A DNA stretch of 64,000 bases from Prorocentrum cordatum (Eukaryota > Sar > Dinophyceae > Prorocentrales > Prorocentraceae), in assembly GCA_963575745.1 (NCBI GenBank), contig CAUYUJ010005625.1:428146-492145 (forward strand). Direction: 5' to 3'. Positions 1 to 9,579 of the stretch are shown here, one piece after another (position 1 is the first letter of the stretch; every line of letters begins with the position of its first letter). The notes beneath the pieces are model-generated. The model worked only from the letters and a program-made list of their open reading frames with translations, had not been told where the DNA came from and ran no database searches. Position numbers and translations under genes: made by a program.

Positions 1-544
1 TCAAATTCTTCCCCATATGTAGAGGCCCCCAAGATGCCCAACAATGGCCCTGAGCGCGCCCCGAGACGCTTCCAGGAGAGCCCAACAGGCCTGCGAGAGG
101 CCCCCAAGAGGCCCACTGGAGGCCCTCAGAAGTCGTCCCCATCATGTTCCCGGAAGGCGGTCCGGGAACATGATGAGGGTGGCGCTTCAGGGCCATCCAT
201 GACGTGACGCCCTTTCCAGTCACGAGCAGGAGGAGAAGGCGCAAGTAGTATAGCTCTCCAGCATTCGGCTTCACGTCAGCTGGCCCCGCGCGAGTGGTTG
301 GGTGGTTGGGGTTGAGGGGCGCACAGCGTAGCGGCGTGCTTGTGTACATCGACGGCGCGCGGAGGAGGAGTCACTGAGAGCCACTACAAGCCACTAGGTG
401 CCACAAAGCAGGACCTGGATAGGAGAAGATCTGATCACCGCAGAGTACACAAAACATCCGACGAGCGTGCCTGCGACCCATAGCACACAAGCGTCATGGA
501 GTCCGCCAATTGCCCGCCGACGGTGCCTCAAACGTGTACTAGAA
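1..544. other. GC-rich flank without recognised gene
   Basis: No convincing open frame or repeat family is visible apart from the hairpin at 140-175. The stretch ends where the left repeat of retroelement 1 begins, so it is the insertion flank of that element. Confidence 0.5.
140..175. repeat. Perfect 15-bp hairpin
   Basis: CATCATGTTCCCGGA (140-154) is followed by a 6-nt loop and its exact reverse complement (161-175). No gene context suggests a terminator or operator. It may be a remnant of a small foldback element. Confidence 0.7.
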
Positions 545-634
545 TCGCTTCTGCCCCGGCGTTGGGTTAGGTTGGGCTAGGGCATAGGGGGCTGACGGCG
601 GAGCGGGAGGAACCGCGCGCGCTCGGCGCTTCCA
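545..634 (+). repeat. Left split repeat A1 of retroelement 1
   Basis: This 90-bp sequence is repeated exactly at 3659-3748. It contains the string GGGTTAGGTTGGGCTAGGGC. The defective reverse transcriptase frame begins 3 bases after it, so an internal deletion has brought the left end next to the middle of the gene. Confidence 0.85.
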
Positions 635-636
635 GC

Positions 637-2220
637 GTGAACCACCCCCTCCGACGAATTTTCAGCGTGCCGCAGAACGCGTACGTGGATGACTTCCACC
701 GCGCCTCGCCCGCCAGGTGGGCCGCCCTCCACGAATGGGTATTCCATGAGCTGCACACCATGCTCGGGATCCCGCTTAAGGAGGGCAAGAACCAAGGCCC
801 CGCAGCCGTGCTGGACCTGCTAGGCCTGGACGTCATCTCCACTCAACGCTGGGCAGGCCTGCGCCTCACCGCCAAGCGCCGCGCCGCGCTGTCCGATGAC
901 GTGGACGCCGCCCTGCGGGCACAGCGCCTCAGCAAACGCGACGCTGCCAGGCTGGGCGGCCAGCTTGGCTTCGCCACCTCGGCGATGTTCGGCCGCATTG
1001 GCCGCGCCTACACCTCACCCGTGTCAGCGCACGCCGGAGGCTGGTCTCGCCGCCTCGCTCACGCCCTGTCCTGGTGGAAAGCGCTTCTACAGTGCCCGCT
1101 GTACCACAAGCGCGTCCACGGCACGGACCGCCCCGTCGTCATCGGGTGGGTCGATGGGTCCTGGGACATGGAAGCCGGGGCGGGCGCCATCGGGGGCATG
1201 CTGCTGTCCACCACGCACGGCAGCCACAGTTTCTCCGCGCACATCCCGCCGCACCTGTGCGCGGAGCTGCTCAAGGTCGGCAAGAAGCAGCGGAACACCC
1301 AATCCGAGCTGCTCGCCGTGCTCGTCCTGCTGCTGACGTGCCCTGAGGTAGTGCGCGGCGCCCGATTGGTCTTGTTCGAAGACAACACTCCCGCCCTGGA
1401 GAACATCCGCCGCGGCGCAGCAGGCGACGACGACAGCGTTGCCATCGTCGGCGCCATCTGGCTCCTACTCGGCGTCCTCGGCACAGAACTCTGGATCGAG
1501 TGGGTCGCGTCGGAGAGCAATCCCGCGGACTGTTTCTCCAGACCCGACGAGCCCGACAAGCAGGCAGAGGCCGCGGCTCTCGCGCAGCGCTACCACCTCC
1601 GGGCGGCCGAGCCCCGGTTCCCAGCGACCTTCCACATGGACGCCGGAGCCTGGGCAGCGGCAGTCTCCGCCGCACAGGAGGATTGGGCGCACAACGACCG
1701 CAGCCACCGCGCACGCACCGCGCTTCGCCTCATGGCAGTAGACGCGGGCACCCTCGCCGCACTGCTCGCCGCCATCGCCTTCGACGCGGACGACAAGCAG
1801 ATTACCCTGGGCTGGATCCGCACCAGGCGGGCCGGCGCTGTGGCCGCGGCCACGCACTTCCACGCAGACCTGCTGCGGCTGCTCTGCCTCGCCGCTCGGC
1901 CGCACGTCAGCGGCCAAGGCGCCACGACCGTCATCCTGCGCAAGGCGGCGTGGCCCCGCGCGCCGACCGGGGCCGTGAGATGCACAGCCACAGCCGTCAT
2001 CGAGGGCGCCGGTAGCACCCGCGCACCCGCCGCGCGGTGGTGGCCGTGCGCGCCCGCGCCAGACACTGCGGTCTTCGCGGAGAACGACGTCGCCATCGGG
2101 TTCTACGTGGTGGGCATCGCTGGCGCCAAGGAGCGACGCCAAGCCGCCCCGCTACGCAAGCTGGGACTGGAAGCTGCGGGCGCCGGCGCCCGCCCCCGCC
2201 GGCGCGCCGAGCCGCCGTGA
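637..2220 (+). pseudogene. 5'-truncated reverse transcriptase/RNase H of retroelement 1
   Basis: The frame is 527 codons from a GTG at 637, with no upstream ATG before a TAG at 568-570. It opens just before the reverse transcriptase catalytic box: YVDD is at residues 16-19, so the fingers and first palm motif are missing. A thumb-like segment follows with LGIPLKEGKNQGP and LLGLDVI. RNase H residues are in order: D173 in GWVDGS, E224 in TQSELLAV, D249 in FEDNTPAL and D298 in SNPADCFSRPD. The last 200 or so residues are alanine- and arginine-rich and unrecognised. The RNase H differs clearly from that of retroelement 2, so the two belong to different lineages. The product could not copy RNA alone and is either a dead remnant or a passenger of a non-autonomous element. 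Confidence 0.8.
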
Positions 2221-3529
2221 GTGGCCGGCCGGCGGCGCCCCCCGGCCCCCCCCCCGCTGCGCCGCGGAGGCTGCGCGCTGCCGAGCGGCGGGAGGCCAAA
2301 ACGCGCACGCGCGAGAAGGATCGGGGGGCAGTCGAAGTAGAGTGACCCCCCCCTAAAGAAGGGTCGGCGCAGAACCGCCCCTCAAGAACGCCGCCTCGGC
2401 GCACTCCGCCCCCGTTTTCCGCGGCGGGGGTCCCGGGGCCGTCCTGGGCACGGTGGAATGCAGGGCTCTCAGGGTGACGAGGGGCCGAGGCGCGCCAAGG
2501 GGAAGGAATAGTTCACCAGCAAGGAAGAAAATCGTCCGTTGGAGGGCCAATGCGCCCCGCGGCTTCCCCCGGCGTCGGCCCCGGCCTCCTGGCCCGCCCC
2601 CGCTCCTTGGCCCCTTCGGTCTCGGTCCGCGGCGCCCGAAACCCAAACGCAAGGATTGGGAGGCGGGGGCCGGCTCCGGGGACGCAGCCCCTCGGTCGAG
2701 GTATCATAATGAAGCGCTCGCCCTAAGACACCAGGCGTCCTCCCCCCTCTTACCGCGGGCCGAGCCGCGCCAGCCCGGACCAGCCACAGGTGGCGAGGTG
2801 CGGCACGGCCGGGTTGGCGCAGCCCGGTGGCAGCGGAGGCGGTCGCTTCTCCCCCCCGGCCTCGGGCCCCGTGGGCTTTCGCAGGTGATCCGGCTGGAGC
2901 CCCTGCGGGCAGCTTCCTTCGATATAATTGGGGGGAAGCGCCTGGTGTATCGCGATGAACGCCCCGACGAGAGGCCAATGCGCCCGTGGCTTCCTCCGGC
3001 CCCTCCCCCCGCCCCACCGCGGCCCGCGCGGAGCCGAGTAGTGGCTGCATGCAGCGTGCCCAAGAACCAGATAAGTCGGGGGAGCAAGGGGGGGGTGCGC
3101 GACCAGGAGACGCAGCCCGTCGGCGGCCATCAGCAAAAAGGGCGAGCGCTAAGAGGGAGCCAAGCGGTGGCGTTCCCCCGCGAAGTCTCTGCTCATGAGG
3201 TTTCATTCCAGGTGGGCGGCGAGGTCATGAAATCTCATCGGCGGAGCCCGGGGGCCTTCAGCCACGCCGGACCGGACGAGCGGCCGGTGTGGGGGAACGC
3301 GCCTCTTGGAACCCCGTAGAAAAGCCGGCGGCGGGCCAATGCGCCCCGTTTGGTTTCCCCCTCGCCCGCTCCCAGCCCGCCCAGAGCCCGCGGGCCAGAG
3401 ATAAGAGGCTGCCGGAAGCAAGGCGCAGGGGACGCACCCCCGGCTTAACAGCAAAAGGGAACGAGGGTGGCAAAGGAGGTCGTGGACCGGAACACGCCAA
3501 GTGGGGAAGGGTCCGGCCACACTACCTGT
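2221..3529 (+). repeat. Three diverged about 0.4-kb repeats in the 3' body of retroelement 1
   Basis: The motif GGCCAATGCGCC recurs at about 2545, 2973 and 3334 (spacings 428 and 361), each followed by similar GC-rich tracts. Later anchors resembling GACGCAGCCC and CAGCAAAAAGGG also recur. No tyrosine recombinase motif is present where one would be expected in a complete element, so this looks like non-coding filler. Open frames here are GC-driven. Confidence 0.5.
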
Positions 3530-3658
3530 GGCGGGGGGGCCAGGCCCCTCTCCCCCCTCGGCGCGATCCTGGCTCGGCTCATCCCTTGCGGCACTCCCCC
3601 AAGCTTTGCCGCGTAAAGACAGCGCATAGAGAAGAGGGGGGGGCCCGCTCGCCGTCAG
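3530..3658 (+). repeat. Split repeat B1 of retroelement 1
   Basis: This 129-bp sequence is identical to 3983-4111 (offset 453). It directly abuts A2 at 3659, giving the internal B1A2 junction of this retroelement class. Confidence 0.85.
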
Positions 3659-3748
3659 TCGCTTCTGCCCCGGCGTTGGGTTAGGTTGGGCTAGGGCATA
3701 GGGGGCTGACGGCGGAGCGGGAGGAACCGCGCGCGCTCGGCGCTTCCA
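3659..3748 (+). repeat. Split repeat A2 of retroelement 1
   Basis: Exact 90-bp copy of 545-634, starting on the base after B1. A 234-bp spacer of unrecognised GC-rich sequence (3749-3982) separates it from B2. Confidence 0.85.
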
Positions 3749-3982
3749 CAGAGAGAGCGCGCGCAGGCCGCGGCCCCCCCCCCCCGCGGAACGTGCGCTT
3801 TGCGAACGCGGCGAAAGCGCGTGTTATTCTGCCCACCCACCCGCACCTCTCCTCTCGGTGAGCATCACAGGATTTGCTACCGCGCAGGAGTAAAAGCGGG
3901 GTCGAATCGCGCTGTGTGCGGCGCAAAGAGGGCGACCCACGCGTCGCGCAGGCCAGCGCCTGCTTCGCAGGGTCGCGCCAGG

Positions 3983-4111
3983 GGCGGGGGGGCCAGGCCC
4001 CTCTCCCCCCTCGGCGCGATCCTGGCTCGGCTCATCCCTTGCGGCACTCCCCCAAGCTTTGCCGCGTAAAGACAGCGCATAGAGAAGAGGGGGGGGCCCG
4101 CTCGCCGTCAG
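3983..4111 (+). repeat. Right split repeat B2 of retroelement 1
   Basis: Exact copy of B1 that marks the right end of the element. The following sequence (CCAAAGCGCGCGCG) is unrelated to the A repeat. Confidence 0.85.
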
Positions 4112-4924
4112 CCAAAGCGCGCGCGTAGCGCGCGCGTGGTTCTAGTATGTATATATATATATATACACTCGGTGGAGGGCGCTTTTCTGGCCATGCTGCT
4201 GGGGTAACGATGTACTGTAGCGCGTGCTGTGCTATGTGTTTGGTTCTGGAGTGCGCCTGCATACGGGGGCGTGTAGTACTACAGGCCTCGGAAACAAATA
4301 GCGAACACTCATGCCACATTCATCTGTGAACGCCTCCCCCTCCCCCCAATGTTCAAAGTTGGCGGTGGGTCTGATGAGTTGCACCTCGACCGCAGTCTCC
4401 CCCGCGCGTGCCAACCTTGAGTTTTGGGGGCAGGGGGGGTGTTCACTAATTGTTTCCCTCTACCGTAGTAACTATGTCCCTTTTCGTCCCAAGTTGCGTC
4501 CCAATCTTGGCCGCCACCGAGCTATGCCCCCCTTTCGTCCACCCCGAGCCCCTCTTCCATCAGGGGTGTGTACAACCTCCGCTGCATGCAGCTGGTTTCG
4601 GCCCCGCTGTCAGGCCAGCCTTTGTCGATACATCTGGGCGCCTTGAGTCCCAGCGCCGGGAGGCACCAGGGAAATCAGCCACGCGAGCTGATTCGATAAC
4701 CCTACTTCTACTGCCTCCCCTTTCGTCCGATTCCCCTCTTGGACGATCTCTTTCACCTCTTCTCCGCCCCATTGTTCGCTTGATTGGATACTATGCCGTT
4801 GTCACAGTTGTTGGCCATCCTTCCACATGGCACGCGCGGACGCGCGGCCCGCGCGCCCTCGGGCAAACTCAGAGAGGGCAAATGTCCCTCGAGATCTGAG
4901 CTCGCGCAGCTTCGTAAAACACAG
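4112..4924. other. Unassigned sequence with a short TA microsatellite
   Basis: An alternating GCGCGCG tract and a short TA run (about 4149-4167) are followed by about 700 bases of mixed composition. I see no gene or known repeat. Confidence 0.4.
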
Positions 4925-5050
4925 GCGGAGTAAGTTTCAGGGGACGCGGAGTAGGTCTTCTTCTGCTGAAAGACGAAGTGGAGTAAGTTCAACAAGAACG
5001 CGGAGCAAGTTAAGTCATGTGAGAAAAGCGCGCGGAGTAAGTTTTCACAC
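4925..5050 (+). repeat. Diverged 53-54-bp tandem repeat built on GCGGAGTAAGTT
   Basis: The motif or a close variant starts at 4925, 4946, 4979, 5000 and 5032. The spacing alternates 21, 33, 21, 32, so the true unit is about 53-54 bp with two motif copies, in about 2.4 units. The same GGAGTAGTT core forms hairpins near 51.6 kb. Confidence 0.65.
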
Positions 5051-5131
5051 CGTAATAGATCTATAACGCTAAGGAGAGAAAAGGGTTCGGCGGGATCCGA
5101 AACCTACTCCTCCGCAGGCGGTTGCCATTTA

Positions 5132-5317
5132 CTACTCCAGATTTCGTAATAAAGGGAGGGGGGTCTCATTTCGGGGGGGGGTCTCTTCCAGGCTATCTTG
5201 GAGGGCCTGGGGGGGTCTGGGGACGAAGTTTTGGAGGGTTCTCCCACGGGGGAGGTCTGAAATGGCTTGTCTTGGAGGGTCCAGACCCCCTCCCTTTTAT
5301 TACGAAATCTGGAGTAG
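5132..5317. mobile_element. Foldback element with about 33-bp inverted ends
   Basis: CTACTCCAGATTTCGTAATA begins the left arm (5132 to about 5165). Its reverse complement closes the right arm (about 5284-5317) with one or two indels. The centre is G-rich and non-coding. The size (186 bp) and structure fit a MITE. I could not confirm a target duplication. Confidence 0.7.
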
Positions 5318-5526
5318 GGTTCTACGGGAGGGGGGGGGGCCTCGTCGACGGGATGGTCAAGACTTTGACACGGGCATTCTGTGAGCACCCGGCGGAAGCG
5401 CCCTCCCCCCGAGGGCGGGCCCGCGGGGCACGCGCTGCGCCCAAGCAGAGGCGTCGACAGCACGGCCGCGCAATCCGAGGCTGTCCGCGCCAGACTCGGC
5501 GGCCCCCAGCTGGCTCCTCTTCCCCC
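5318..5526. other. Unassigned GC-rich spacer
   Basis: No gene, inverted repeat or family member was recognised between the foldback element and the CTC tract. Confidence 0.4.
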
Positions 5527-5686
5527 CTCCCTCCTCCTCCTCCTCCTCCTCCTCCTCCTTCTCCTCTGCTCCCCCTCTTCCTCCTCCTCCTCTGCTCCCT
5601 CCTCCTCCTCCTCTCCTCCTCCTCCTCCTCCTCCTCCTCAACCTTCTCCTCCTCCTCCTCCTCCTCCTGGGAGGAGGAGGGGGGTG
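5527..5686 (+). repeat. CTC/GAG microsatellite
   Basis: A nearly continuous CTC tract with occasional TTC and CTG interruptions. Both strands read as long low-complexity frames (Leu/Ser/Pro or Glu/Arg/Gly), which I take as artefacts. It lacks the AGGCGACCC borders of family B. Confidence 0.9.
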
Positions 5687-6058
5687 CAGAAAGGGGCCCC
5701 ATAGGGCCCTTTTTGGAGCCAGCAGGGACCCTACATGGACCCCCCCCCCCCCTTGGGGCCATTTCCTCCTCCCCCCCCCCGTTCACATCACCACCCGTTC
5801 CCACCCGCACGATTCGCGCCGTGTCGACTGGCGGCGATCCCGCCGCCGGCGTTCAACGTGGAACGCCGCCGGCGACCCAGAATCGGTCGATGTTGAACGA
5901 TCTGACGTTTCGGAAACGGTCGATCATCCAAGGTTGGACGATTTCCGCGGTGCCAGGAACCGACACAAGTGTCGATACGACACGAGTTTGCGTACCAGTT
6001 TGAGGCATAGCCCCCTCCTTGACTTTAGCATCACCTTGCCTCGATGCCACTCTCAAGG
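5687..6058. other. C-tract and unassigned sequence
   Basis: Poly-C runs occupy about 5738-5780. A GC-rich partly palindromic stretch around 5835-5880 (GCCGCCGGCGTTC and a near-complement) follows. No gene was recognised. Confidence 0.4.
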
Positions 6059-6123
6059 ATGCCCTCGGTTCCTGAGGGCACACCCCTGACATTGTTATCA
6101 CCTTCGGCTGGCCCGTCTTAGGG

Positions 6124-6283
6124 TTAGGTCAGGCATGTCCCCCTACAGGCGGATTTTGGACGAACATTTAGGATACCCTAGAAATATGCAACAAATGCGG
6201 AACATACTGGAAACAATTGTCCCCATATTTTTTTTGTGACAATTTTGGAATATTTCTCCTGTGTAGGGACAGGCCCGACTTTA
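6124..6283. mobile_element. Family A element, copy 1, with perfect 8-bp target duplication
   Basis: The 160-bp element has inverted ends TTAGGTCAGGCATGTCCCC and the complement of GGGACAGGCCCGACTTTA. TCTTAGGG flanks it at 6116-6123 and 6284-6291. The neighbouring satellite unit at about 6630 has the same flanks without the insert, which confirms the boundaries. No coding capacity. An 8-bp duplication is typical of hAT and P superfamilies, but the superfamily is not proven. Confidence 0.9.
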
Positions 6284-6416
6284 TCTTAGGGGTAGGGATA
6301 CTCTTCGAACCTGGTCACAAGGGCGGGCGGGCCCTCTCCAGGAGATTCTCTGAAGTCTTGGGCCGACGCGACATGCACTTCCGCCGCTCTCCTCCCTCTG
6401 TTTCTGTGGAGGGTTT

Positions 6417-6469
6417 CTCCGAAGGGCTTAGGCGACCCCTCCCCCTCCTCCTCCTCCTCCTCCTCCTCC

Positions 6470-6501
<32 letters not shown>

Positions 6502-6582
6502 GTCCTCCTCATCCTCCTCCCCCCTCCCCCTCCTCCACCTCCTCCTCCTGGGGTCGCCTACGGCCCCGGGGGAAACCTTGCA
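6417..6582. mobile_element. Family B element, copy 1 (CTC microsatellite inside inverted ends)
   Basis: The left end TGGAGGGTTTCTCCGAAGGG runs into AGGCGACCC, then a CTC tract, then GGGTCGCCTACGGCCCCG and a right end closing in TGCA. The outer 32 bases of each end are imperfect inverted repeats (about 23 of 32 match). TTTCTG lies on both sides (6411-6416, 6585-6590), consistent with an 8-bp duplication matching at 6 positions. The neighbouring satellite unit shows the uninterrupted GTTTCTGAGGGCAC. Confidence 0.85.
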
Positions 6583-6940
6583 GCTTTCTGAGGGCACATC
6601 CCTGAGATTGTTGTCACTTTGGCTGGCCCATCGTAGGGGGTAGGGACAAGTTCAGTTCGAGTCTGGTCACGGGCGGGCAGGCCCTCTCAGAAGGCTGTGA
6701 AGGTCCGGGCCGACCCGACACGCACTTCCGCCGCTCTCCTCCATCGGTTTCTGAGGGCACCCCTGGGATTGTTGTCGCTTGGCTGGGCCATTTTGGGGGT
6801 AGAGATACGTTCAGTTCGACTCTGATGTCGAGCGGGCGGGCCCTTTCGGGAGGCTCTGAGGGTTCGGGCCGACGCGACACGAGTTTCCTGCCGCTCCCCT
6901 CCGCCACAGGTGAGCCCAGACATCCAGCTGCTCCAATTTT

Positions 6941-7174
6941 GTGATCGTTTTTTATTCATTGTTTTGCTGGTCGGCGCGGGCCCTCGCACCCCCTGTCCCC
7001 TCCCCCCCGGTGGAGTGGATCTTGGTTGTTTTTGTTGGCGCCTGTTTCGGGCAGGTGGAGCCTCCCCCAAAATGGACGCCCTGTTGCAAATCGTCGCGTT
7101 AAACAGAGGTCTGGAGCCAGACCCCCCTCCCTCCCCCCTTCCGCCCAGCGTCGAAACGCCGAGTGAAAAACGCT
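6941..7174 (+). mobile_element. Family E element, copy 1
   Basis: About 234-bp repeat that begins GTGATCGTTTTTTATTC and ends near GAGTGAAAAACGCT, which is roughly its inverted complement. It shares GGCGCGGGCCCTCG, a CGCCTGTTTCG-type segment and GGTCTGGAGCCAGACC with copies at 30883 and 49079. Non-coding and MITE-like. Confidence 0.75.
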
Positions 7175-7615
7175 AATTTTTTCGATGCGTGGGCCGTCCG
7201 GACCACCTCTCTAGGGCCGGTTGTTCGTCCTGAGCCGTTTTTTGACGCTCCCGAGGCTCGGCGAGCGCCCCCAGAGGCCAAAGACGGCCCCAAACCGCCC
7301 GCTCCAATTTTTTTGGGAGCGTCAGATCTGAGGGAGGCTCCGAAGGTCCGGGTCGACGCGACACGAGCTGCCGCCGCTCGCCTCCGCCCCGGGCCTCTCC
7401 ACGATGCGGGGGCGGGGCCTTTCTGGCAGGTCTCGTCATGGTGGGGCAGCAGCGACGCGCCGGAGCCCAGCATGCAGCGGCGGGAGTGCCTCGCCCGGGA
7501 GGACCCCCAGAGCCCGGCGCCGAGCGGGGGCGCGTGCCCCGATGTCTTCTGGCCATCCCGTGTGCGTTCTTTTTATTGTCCAGCTCTTCGGCATGTGATC
7601 GTCCTTCTCCAAGTT
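7175..7615. other. Unassigned GC-rich sequence
   Basis: It contains a fragment of the 6-kb satellite (7337-7390, CGACGCGACACG and CCGCCGCTCGCCTCC). No supported gene. Confidence 0.4.
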
Positions 7616-7750
7616 TTCAATCGGGCCTGTCCCTCTGCAGGAGGAATATGCAAACACAGTAGAACAATGTCTGGGGACGCTGTTGGGATTGTTTGTGGCT
7701 ATTTTATTCTTCGCCCAAAACCCGCCTGTAGGAGGACATGCCCGACCTAA
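7616..7750. mobile_element. Family A element, copy 2
   Basis: 135-bp copy with TCGGGCCTGTCCCTCTGCAG near the left end and CCTGTAGGAGGACATGCCCG near the right end. Flanks TCCAAGTT (7608-7615) and TCCAAGCT (7751-7758) match at 7 of 8 bases, supporting an 8-bp target duplication. Confidence 0.85.
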
Positions 7751-8520
7751 TCCAAGCTGCCAAGTAGCAGTAGATATTGCACTGTAAGTATCTGGCTCTA
7801 GATCTGGGTGACTGGACAATGGCCCTTTCCCTCATCACCACCTTCTTAGCTTTCGTATTCTCTGATCAGCGAATCTCGTCAATTGTTGCTCCCTTTCCTT
7901 ATCAGCAAACCTCGCACGCATACCATGCAATGATCCAAGACGGCATGCTTTTCTCCATCTTCGGTATCTGGAGGCCGGTTTCGGGCTGGGAGCGTCAAAC
8001 AGCGACTCGGGATTGAACATTCGATGGGGGGAAGTGGTCGAGTGGTCGGGGGTGGGCGTCTCGAACAAATCGAGGCGCCCGATGTCTGGGATGTGATTTG
8101 AGAGAGCGACGCCCACGGCCACGAGCCTGCTCAGTCTATCTTGCGTGGGTCCCGGAGACCGCCGCGCCCACGCCCCCGCCCCCAAAACAGACAGACAGAA
8201 TCCCCTCGGGCCGCCCCGAAGCCGCCCTCCCTGTAAACCCTCCCTGGCCAGTTCGATCTTTTCAGCCGGCGTTCTCTTTTCGCTTTCGGCTCCGGGGGGG
8301 GGGCGTTCTCGGGCCCCCGGGCCATCGAAAACGGATCCTGGACGGAACACTCCCCCAGGTAAGCCGTACAGCCGGGGCCCTGCAGAAGGAACCCTTTTCG
8401 TTGGGGGGGGGCTCGGTGTTCCTTGCTTGTTCTACATTTCTGCGCCCCACCGCCGCAGCTCCCCGATGGCCCCCCGGGGCCCGAGGAAGGCCTGGCTCAG
8501 GGGGGGCGACACGGGGGGGC
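7751..8520. other. Unassigned sequence
   Basis: No gene was supported. Sequence from 8150 onward is GC-rich and opens several frames by composition only. Confidence 0.35.
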
Positions 8521-8700
8521 AGGCTCAGTGGGGGACGCATCGGCTCCCAGTCGCCCATCCATCGCCACTATAGGGGCCCGATGTCCCCAACCTGCGCAGG
8601 AACGTGCAGATCTGTTATCGGGGGCCCATCGCCGATCCATCGGCGATGCATCGCCGATTCCACGTCGAGGTTTCCGCCCCTGTGCCAGTCCCCCTCCCCC
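8521..8700 (+). repeat. Family D repeat, copy 1
   Basis: It shares with 24650-24795 and 51022-51195 the order GGGGACGCATCG, TCGCCCATCCATCGCC, GGGGCCCGAT, ATCGGGGGCC and a GATCCATCGGCGATGCATCG-like core. The core is palindromic and resembles the GATGCATCGCCGATGC core of family C, so D and C may be related. Confidence 0.65.
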
Positions 8701-8811
8701 CGCTCGTGGACCCTCACTGGTGTGGTGGGGCCGGCGCGGAGGCCCAGGGCTTCGCGGGCGGGCGCCCCAGCCGGTCCCGTGGGCAACGTCAAGCAGTGGC
8801 GAAGCGTCCTG

Positions 8812-8992
8812 GCTCGCCTACAGGCCCACAAAAGAATGTTCTGATAATCTCTTACGGTCTGCACGGAATGTTCTTAGAACGTTTTTGGCCGAGATTGTCT
8901 TGTTTGAACATGTCGGGTTCATGGTCTCAGGACATTGTTTTAGTTATTGGGACATGTTGGGGTTCTAAGAACATCCCCTGGTAGGCCTACAG
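8812..8992. mobile_element. Diverged foldback element
   Basis: Left end GCCTACAGGCCCAC and right end GGTAGGCCTAC are inverted. Inside are inverted copies of the region around ATGTTCTTAGAAC and GTTCTAAGAACAT. Sequence between the ends is AT-richer than its surroundings. No target duplication was confirmed. Confidence 0.5.
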
Positions 8993-9438
8993 GAATGCCG
9001 GGACGGTCAGTCCCTGCTCAACGACGGGCTCCGAGGTTTCTGTCGCCATGTTCTGGGTTCTCGGGGTCCGCGGAGGACGCGGTGCCATGGCTGGCTTACT
9101 GCTCGCCGAATGCACAAGGGCCTGCTCGCCCTCCCTGCTGTGTGTGTGTGCAGACGCCCGAGCGCGGACCGACCAACGTCGCTGCTTCGAATGGGATGCC
9201 TTCTGGCAGCTCGTCTCCCTTCGATGTGTGAGCGCCTTGGGCTGTGTTCGAGTTTTTGCCGCCTTGTTCTGGGCTTTCGGGGCCCTCCGCGTGCCCCGGG
9301 GCGGTCAGGGAACGGCTCGGGATGGGGAGCTCGTCCTGGGCCCCCCACCGGGTCCAGGGCCCGTTGCCCTCAGGACCCGTTTTCCCCCATGACAGGCCGT
9401 GCCACGAAGCCCCAGATCCTCAGCAAGAACACGGCACC
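8993..9438 (+). repeat. Diverged tandem duplication of about 217 bp
   Basis: The segment from about 9032 (GAGGTTTCTGTCGCC then GTTCTGGGTTCTCGGGG) resembles that from about 9249 (GAGTTTTTGCCGCC then GTTCTGGGCTTTCGGGG). No gene was recognised. Confidence 0.45.
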
Positions 9439-9510
9439 CATCCTCGTCGTCGTCATCATCAGCACCATCATCATCGTCGCCATCATCATCAGCAGAAGCA
9501 GCGCAATCAT
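9439..9510 (+). repeat. ATC/GTC trinucleotide microsatellite
   Basis: Degenerate CATCATCAT and CGTCGTCGT run of about 70 bases. Confidence 0.8.
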
Positions 9511-9579
9511 CAGCGCCGCCAGGAGATGGCAACCAGGATCTACCCTGTCGAGAAGCACCCCCTAGGCGGCCGCTCTGGC

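Larger units (their letters stand above)
545..4111 (+). mobile_element. DIRS-like retroelement 1 (split direct repeats, defective)
   Basis: Two pairs of direct repeats are arranged A1 (545-634), B1 (3530-3658), A2 (3659-3748), B2 (3983-4111). B1 abuts A2 with no gap. Both pairs are identical as far as I can read: 90 bp for A and 129 bp for B. This A1-body-B1A2-B2 plan is the split direct repeat structure of Ngaro/PAT/Kangaroo-type tyrosine-recombinase retrotransposons, in which B1A2 templates the circular junction. The body holds the C-terminal part of a reverse transcriptase with RNase H (637-2220), but no gag, no reverse transcriptase fingers and no recombinase. The copy is therefore non-autonomous. 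Identical repeats suggest a recent insertion mobilised by another element. An LTR interpretation fails because there are two separate repeat pairs. Confidence 0.8.
6059..6905 (+). repeat. Satellite of about 160-175-bp units interrupted by two small elements
   Basis: The anchor CTGAGGGCAC (or a variant) starts units at 6072, 6588 and 6751. Each unit then carries GATTGTTGTC, GGCTGGCCC, GGTAGGGA and GACGCGACACG-like strings in the same order. The first unit is split by a family A element (6124-6283) and followed by a family B element (6417-6582). Without these, the spacing returns to about 160-175 bp. A loose fragment lies at 7337-7390. The intact units give a direct view of the empty insertion sites. 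Confidence 0.75.

Noticed and set aside
560-590. Telomere-like TTAGG sequence
   Set aside because: Only a single GGGTTAGGTTGGG-like string in the A repeat, not a tandem array.
2453-3319. 288-codon ORF following the defective RT
   Set aside because: Pro/Arg-rich GC-driven frame over diverged repeats, with equally long frames on the opposite strand and no domain.
545-3748. LTR retrotransposon with 90-bp LTRs
   Set aside because: A second identical pair (129 bp) abuts the right 90-bp copy and recurs beyond it. That fits split direct repeats, not LTRs, and no TG...CA ends or primer-binding site are seen.
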